Positions 59,796-64,000 of a DNA stretch of 64,000 bases are shown in pieces; position 1 is the stretch's first letter; each line of letters opens with the position of its first letter. Both the position numbers and the translations under genes were made by a program. Under the pieces are notes generated by a model. That model was not told the origin of the DNA, searched no databases, and was given only the letters and a program-made list of their open reading frames with translations. The stretch is from assembly GCA_016712315.1 (NCBI GenBank), contig JADJRG010000013.1, positions 2,082,001 to 2,146,000 of the forward strand, read 5' to 3'. This DNA is from Nannocystis sp. GTDB lineage: Bacteria > Myxococcota_A > Polyangia > Nannocystales > Nannocystaceae.

Positions 59796-61484
59796 TCACT
59801 TCACGCGGTTTCCGCCCATCTCATTATTGAAGATCCAGGCGACGACCTCGCCGAGCTCGAAGCGATCGCTGAGGTAGGAGTGGATCGTCGCGGCCGCGGA
59901 GCCGGCGCGGCGGAGGTCGGTGCGGGCGACGCTCATGCGGGTCGCTCGCTCGCGCCAGCGCTGCATGTTGCTCGGGCGCAGGTCGACCCAGCCCTTGCTC
60001 GCCCACGTGTCCATGCCCGCGGGCGTGAGCTCCACGGCGGTGCCGTGGCCGAGCAGCTCTGGCACGTTGATCCGCGGGCCGCGCAGCAAGGTGGCGCCGT
60101 CCGGCATCAAGACCGGGATCCCGATCGAGGGCGCGACCTTGTCGACCTGCGTGGGCTCTAACGCCTCGGCCAGCGCCGCCGCCATCGCCTCGTAGCTGCG
60201 GGTGTCGTGCATGATCGCGTCCATGTCGCCGTAGACGTGCTGGAGCAGCGAGGCCTCGAAGAGCAGCTTGCTCAGCTCGGGCGGGCCGAGGCGGCCGAGG
60301 GCGATCGAGGGCACCCCTTCGCCGGCCGCGAGCGCGCGCTCCTCGACGCCCTCGAGGTCCTTGAGGGCGACGCCGCGGACCAGGCCGGCCTTGTAGCTGG
60401 GGTCGAGCACGGCGCCGTCGAGCGCGGAGATCACGTCGCGGCCGGTGGTCGCGCCGCGCAGCTCGCGGACGACGATCGCGGCGATCTCCTCGGGGGTGAC
60501 GTACTCCATCTGCCCGAAGGCGGTGATCGCCGAGAACTCGCCGCGGGTGAAGACGCCGTTCTCGCCGGTGTCGACGATCGCGGTCCGCAGCTCGCCGGCG
60601 CGCTGGTAGCCGCCGAGCTCGTCGCGCAGGCTGAGGCGCTCGCCCGCGCGCAGGGTCGCCCGCTGCGGCTGATAGAGCTCGCTCGAGCCGTGCTTGTCGC
60701 TGACCTTGCGGACCTCGACGGCGCGGTAGCCGATCATCGCCGCGGGCTTGACCTCCTTGACGATCGGTCCACCTGGCGTTCGGGCCAGGAGGAAGAGCAG
60801 GCCGGTGTGGCCGAAGGCGGCCTCGTTCTTGGCGAGCAGCTTCTGCGAGGGGCGGTCCTCGGAGTGGGTGTAGGGGATGTTCATGCCCATGCCGCCGGTG
60901 CCGGTGGTGCCGACCTTGAGGTACACGCGGGTGCCGTACTCGATGGTGGCGCGGTGGACGAAGCGGACGTGGCGGATCAGCTGCGGCACCGACTGCGAGA
61001 GCAGGAAGGTCTCGAGGTCCTCGGTGCCGCGCGGGTCGAAGCCGCCCTCGCCGATCCACTCGCGCACCTTGGCGGCGCCGTCGAAGATGTCCTGGTACGA
61101 GAAGCCGGTCGCGGTGTTGACGGCGTCGACGATCACCTCGGGGCGGTGCAGGCGGATCATCTGCACGAGGTGGTTGTTCTTGTAGGCGCGCTCGAATTCG
61201 CCGTACACGGAGTCGAGCAGGCGCGCCCGCTTGTCGACGGCGTGGAGCAGCTCGCCGCGGGTGAGCTGCGCGAACTCAGCGGGGACGAAGAGGTTGCCCC
61301 ACGCGGGGACGAAGCAGACGCGGTCGCCGAACTCCTGCTCAAAGGTGGCGCAGGCGTCGCGAGCCTCGCGCTCGAGCAGCGATGCGACGACGATCCGCCG
61401 CGGCGCGAGGGTGTGGACGATGTGGCGAACGACCTGAGTGCCGACCAGGCCGGCGCCTCCGAGGATGAGAAAGTCGTGGTACAC
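59796..61484 (-). CDS. Large SDR-like NAD(P)-binding protein
   Basis: 562 residues from GTG 61484. The start, FLILGGAGLVGTQVVRHIVH, is a Rossmann GxxGxxG site, and PEVIVDAVNTATGFSYQDIF is the fourth strand region. TTGTGGMGMNIPYTHSEDRP is a striking conserved-looking segment followed by FGHTGLLFLLARTPGGPIVK. It is much longer than ordinary epimerases; proteins of this length annotated as short-chain dehydrogenase exist in Deltaproteobacteria. Reaction unknown. Confidence 0.7.
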   Translation of the reverse strand: MYHDFLILGGAGLVGTQVVRHIVHTLAPRRIVVASLLEREARDACATFEQEFGDRVCFVPAWGNLFVPAEFAQLTRGELLHAVDKRARLLDSVYGEFERAYKNNHLVQMIRLHRPEVIVDAVNTATGFSYQDIFDGAAKVREWIGEGGFDPRGTEDLETFLLSQSVPQLIRHVRFVHRATIEYGTRVYLKVGTTGTGGMGMNIPYTHSEDRPSQKLLAKNEAAFGHTGLLFLLARTPGGPIVKEVKPAAMIGYRAVEVRKVSDKHGSSELYQPQRATLRAGERLSLRDELGGYQRAGELRTAIVDTGENGVFTRGEFSAITAFGQMEYVTPEEIAAIVVRELRGATTGRDVISALDGAVLDPSYKAGLVRGVALKDLEGVEERALAAGEGVPSIALGRLGPPELSKLLFEASLLQHVYGDMDAIMHDTRSYEAMAAALAEALEPTQVDKVAPSIGIPVLMPDGATLLRGPRINVPELLGHGTAVELTPAGMDTWASKGWVDLRPSNMQRWRERATRMSVARTDLRRAGSAAATIHSYLSDRFELGEVVAWIFNNEMGGNRVK

Positions 61485-61634
61485 GCGGCCTCCGAGGCTG
61501 GACCTGTACCACAGCAGCGGTCTGTGGCGCGCGTGGGGCGGGGCGTGTGGTGACGCGGGCGGGGATCCGGGATAGCCTGGCGCGATGATCGTGACCTCGG
61601 TCCGTGTGCGCAGATCCGCGCGGGTAGACTGACG

Positions 61635-62597
61635 ATGGACACGCTCGACTTGGTGCGCCTCTCCTTTGATCCGGCGAGCCTGCGCGCGCTCAACGTGATC
61701 CTCGGGCTGGTGATGTTGGGGGTCGCGCTCGACCTCGCGCCGGCCGACTTCTCGCGGGTGCTGCGGCAGCCGCGGGCCGTCTTGATCGGCCTCTTCGGCC
61801 AGCTCATCGCGCTGCCGGCGCTCACGTTCGCGCTGATCCTCGCGGTCCAGCCGGCGCCGAGCGTCGCGCTCGGCATGCTGCTGGTCGCGTCGTGCCCGGG
61901 CGGCAACGTCTCGAACCTGCTCACCCACCTCGGCCGCGGCAACACCAGCCTGTCGATCACGATGACGGCGTTCACGACGTCGATGGCGGTGGTGACGACG
62001 CCGCTGAACCTGGCGGTGTACGGGGGGCTCTATGCGCCCGCCGCGGGGCTTTTGCGGGAGATCGCGCTCGACCCGCTCGATCTGGTCGGCACGATCGCGC
62101 TGCTGCTGGGCCTGCCCTTGGTCATCGGCATGACGATCGCCACCCGGCTGCCGCGCATCGCGGCGCGCCTGCGTCGGCCGGCGCGGTGGTTCTCGGTGAT
62201 CGCGCTCGCTGGTTTTATCGTCGCCGCGCTCGCGAAGAATTTTCCGGCGGTGCGTGATCACCTGCCGGGGGTGCTGGGCGTGGTCGTGCTCCACAACGCG
62301 CTCGCGTTCGCGATCGGCGACGTGCTCGCGCGGCTGGGGCGGCTCGGCCTCGCGGATCGGCGCGCGTTGACCGTCGAGGTGGGGATCCAGAACTCGGGGC
62401 TGGCGCTGATCTTGATCTTTGGGTTCTTTGGCGGGCTCGGCGGCATGGCGGTGATCGCCGCGGCGTGGGGGGTGTGGCACTTGCTCGCGGGGCTGACGTT
62501 GGTCGCGGTGTGGTCGCGCCTGCCTGGGTTCGCGGCGCTGCGCCGCGATCTTCCGGGCCTCGAGGAGGAGCCGGGCGAGAAAAATTTCGCCGATTGA
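61635..62597 (+). CDS. Bile acid:sodium symporter (BASS) family transporter
   Basis: 320 residues, nine or ten transmembrane helices. Family signatures are VMLGVALDLAPADFSRVLRQ, LLVASCPGGNVSNLLTHLGRGN (Na-binding crossover) and RRALTVEVGIQNSGLALIL. It imports organic anions with Na+ in the inner membrane; which one is not evident. It diverges from the SDR-like gene. Confidence 0.92.
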   Translation: MDTLDLVRLSFDPASLRALNVILGLVMLGVALDLAPADFSRVLRQPRAVLIGLFGQLIALPALTFALILAVQPAPSVALGMLLVASCPGGNVSNLLTHLGRGNTSLSITMTAFTTSMAVVTTPLNLAVYGGLYAPAAGLLREIALDPLDLVGTIALLLGLPLVIGMTIATRLPRIAARLRRPARWFSVIALAGFIVAALAKNFPAVRDHLPGVLGVVVLHNALAFAIGDVLARLGRLGLADRRALTVEVGIQNSGLALILIFGFFGGLGGMAVIAAAWGVWHLLAGLTLVAVWSRLPGFAALRRDLPGLEEEPGEKNFAD

Positions 62598-62618
62598 CAA
62601 CGAACGAGCGGCGGGTGC

Positions 62619-64000
62619 ATGCCATGGCGGTTGGCGAGCGCGGCCGTGGCCCTGTTGTTGGTGTCGATCGCGGCGTCAGCTCCGCCGGCTGAGGGGGCGT
62701 CGTCGCCGAAGGAGGTCGCAGCGACGACCCCGCCGCGGCGCGCGCCGGAGTGGCTGAAGTTTAAGGTCGGCGCGGAGTTCTTCCTGCGCGGGCAGAGCCG
62801 CTTCAACGCGAAGCTCGACCCCACCCGCGGCGACCGCGAGCACGCGATCCTCCAGCGCGCGAGGATCTCGGCGGACGCGTCCGCGGGCCCGGTGCGCGCG
62901 TTCGTGCAATTTCAGGACGCGCGCCAGTGGGGCTTTGAGCGCTCGTCGGTCGCCAATATGGCGAACACCGATCTCCACCAGGGCTTCCTCGAGATCGGCG
63001 GTGAGGCGGCGAAGCGCGGCCTCCGCGGGTGGCTTCGAGTCGGCCGACAAGAGGTGATCCTCGGCGGTCGACTCTTGCTCGCCGACAACAACTGGAACCC
63101 GAACGCGCAGGCGTTTGACGGGGCGCGGGCGGTCGGTCAGCTCGGGCGCTTCGGCGTCGACTTCGGCGCTTTTATGCTGGGTCCTCCGGGAAATTTTACG
63201 GTCATGGACACGAGCGCCGCGCCGTCGACGAGCACGCGGCACAGCCGCGGCAGCTACCTCGGCTACGCGTCGTTCAGCGCCGACCTACACCCGGCGATCG
63301 CGGTCGAGGCGCAGGCGTTCGGGGCGCTCTATCGGCCGACCGCCGCGGAGCCGACGCGCCGACGCGAGCTGCTCGACCTCAGCGGGCGGGCGCGCGGTGA
63401 GCCGCTGCCTGGCCTCAGCTATGTGGTCGAAGGGCACGGCCAGGTCGGAGCGATTCAAGGCCGCGAGCACCGGGCGTGGCTGTGGTTCGCGGAGCTGCGG
63501 CAGGTCGCGCGCTCCGTCAAGATCGCGCCGGGGGCGTACGGGCGCCTGGTGTGGGGATCGGGTGAGGCGTGCGAGGGCGCGCCGCCGGACGGCTGTAACG
63601 GCCGAAGCAGCCGCGACTTCTATCGCTTCTATGGCTTTCGCCACGCGGTGTACGGGCAGGTCGACATGGGCGGGCTCACCAACGTCCGCGACCTCGCCCT
63701 CGGCGGGGTGCTCGCGCCGCATAAAAACCTGCACCTTGATGCAGGTTACAACCTCCTCCAGCTCGACCAGGCGAGCGGGCGCTGGATCGACGCGTTCGAC
63801 AACGTGATGGGCGCCGGCTGGGACCCGCAGAACCGCGCGCGCAACCTCGGCCAAGAGCTGCACGTCAACTCGGACTGGCGGGCGACGGAGCACCTCCGGG
63901 TGCAGGCCGGCTACGGCGTCTTCTTGCCGATGGTCGCGGGCCGGCGCTTGCTCGGGCCGGCGCCGCTGCACTTCGCGTATCTGTGGGTGATCGCGACCTT
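62619..64000 (+). CDS. Outer-membrane porin, alginate-export-like (partial)
   Basis: ATG 62619 runs open to the window end. Signal peptide PWRLASAAVALLLVSIAASA. Mature part with beta-barrel strands: FKVGAEFFLRGQSRFNAKLD, AILQRARISADASAGPVRAF, GWLRVGRQEVILGGRLL and LHLDAGYNLLQLDQASGRW. These match the alginate-export/AlgE-like porin family. It may be partnered with the BASS transporter 21 bp upstream in the same direction. Confidence 0.8.
   Translation, partial: MPWRLASAAVALLLVSIAASAPPAEGASSPKEVAATTPPRRAPEWLKFKVGAEFFLRGQSRFNAKLDPTRGDREHAILQRARISADASAGPVRAFVQFQDARQWGFERSSVANMANTDLHQGFLEIGGEAAKRGLRGWLRVGRQEVILGGRLLLADNNWNPNAQAFDGARAVGQLGRFGVDFGAFMLGPPGNFTVMDTSAAPSTSTRHSRGSYLGYASFSADLHPAIAVEAQAFGALYRPTAAEPTRRRELLDLSGRARGEPLPGLSYVVEGHGQVGAIQGREHRAWLWFAELRQVARSVKIAPGAYGRLVWGSGEACEGAPPDGCNGRSSRDFYRFYGFRHAVYGQVDMGGLTNVRDLALGGVLAPHKNLHLDAGYNLLQLDQASGRWIDAFDNVMGAGWDPQNRARNLGQELHVNSDWRATEHLRVQAGYGVFLPMVAGRRLLGPAPLHFAYLWVIAT

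Overview
The window is GC-rich DNA (visibly about 70% G+C) that looks like a myxobacterial chromosome of the Nannocystis/Enhygromyxa kind. The reasons are the many predicted lipoproteins with long Ser/Thr/Asp/Gly-rich linkers, two CDDGN-type cysteine-rich repeat (DUF4215) proteins, several eukaryote-like Ser/Thr kinases, and DUF1501/DUF1553-type secreted proteins. The assignment is by family resemblance, not by a marker gene.

Layout. 1-8.5 kb: a haem-motif/beta-propeller lipoprotein (cut by the window edge), the pantothenate pair panC-panB, then a lipoprotein-DUF1501-DUF1553 operon that carries about seven reading-frame breaks. 8.5-31.5 kb: one DUF4215 lipoprotein gene on the minus strand is split into a 5' half (31526-31083) and a 3' half (9452-8556). 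Between them lies a 21.6-kb insertion bounded by the 8-bp direct repeat GTTGCCGT (9445-9452 and 31083-31090). Removing the insertion with one copy of the 8-mer rejoins the two halves in frame as CDDGNQNNNDAC, and a tyrosine recombinase gene lies 57 bp inside the left end. I read this as an undescribed integrative element.

The element carries: the recombinase; a 3.4-kb module present twice as a direct repeat (36-bp repeats, a GGCCAACACC array, a conserved two-box promoter region, an 84-codon gene and a Ser/Thr kinase); an iteron-like array built on TGATGCGC beside a double-helix-turn-helix coiled-coil protein resembling plasmid KfrA-type proteins; a tight five-gene operon (two paralogous beta-rich proteins, a small protein, a probable M35-like zinc protease and a Cys-rich lipoprotein), part of it conspicuously AT-richer; a Mu/Tn7-like DDE transposase with its AAA+ ATPase plus a second broken copy; an ISL3 scrap; Cys-rich lipoproteins; and an IS3-family element that landed inside the second module copy with a 3-bp duplication.

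31.7-64 kb is ordinary host chromosome: an S10-like carboxypeptidase, an UPF0104 membrane protein diverging from a methyltransferase, a kinase-TPR signalling protein, bioD, an SPFH/TerB-like pair, a large S41 protease, cysS with a zinc-ribbon insertion, an MBL-fold hydrolase, a lipase-like lipoprotein, a DUF4215-endostatin-like lectin protein, an HTTM membrane protein, GNAT and SDR enzymes, a histidine kinase remnant, a large SDR-like protein, a BASS transporter and the start of an outer-membrane porin.

Single-base breaks in otherwise good genes occur at several places, many at C, G or A runs. Some of the damage is therefore probably sequencing error rather than gene decay, and this qualifies every call marked frameshifted.
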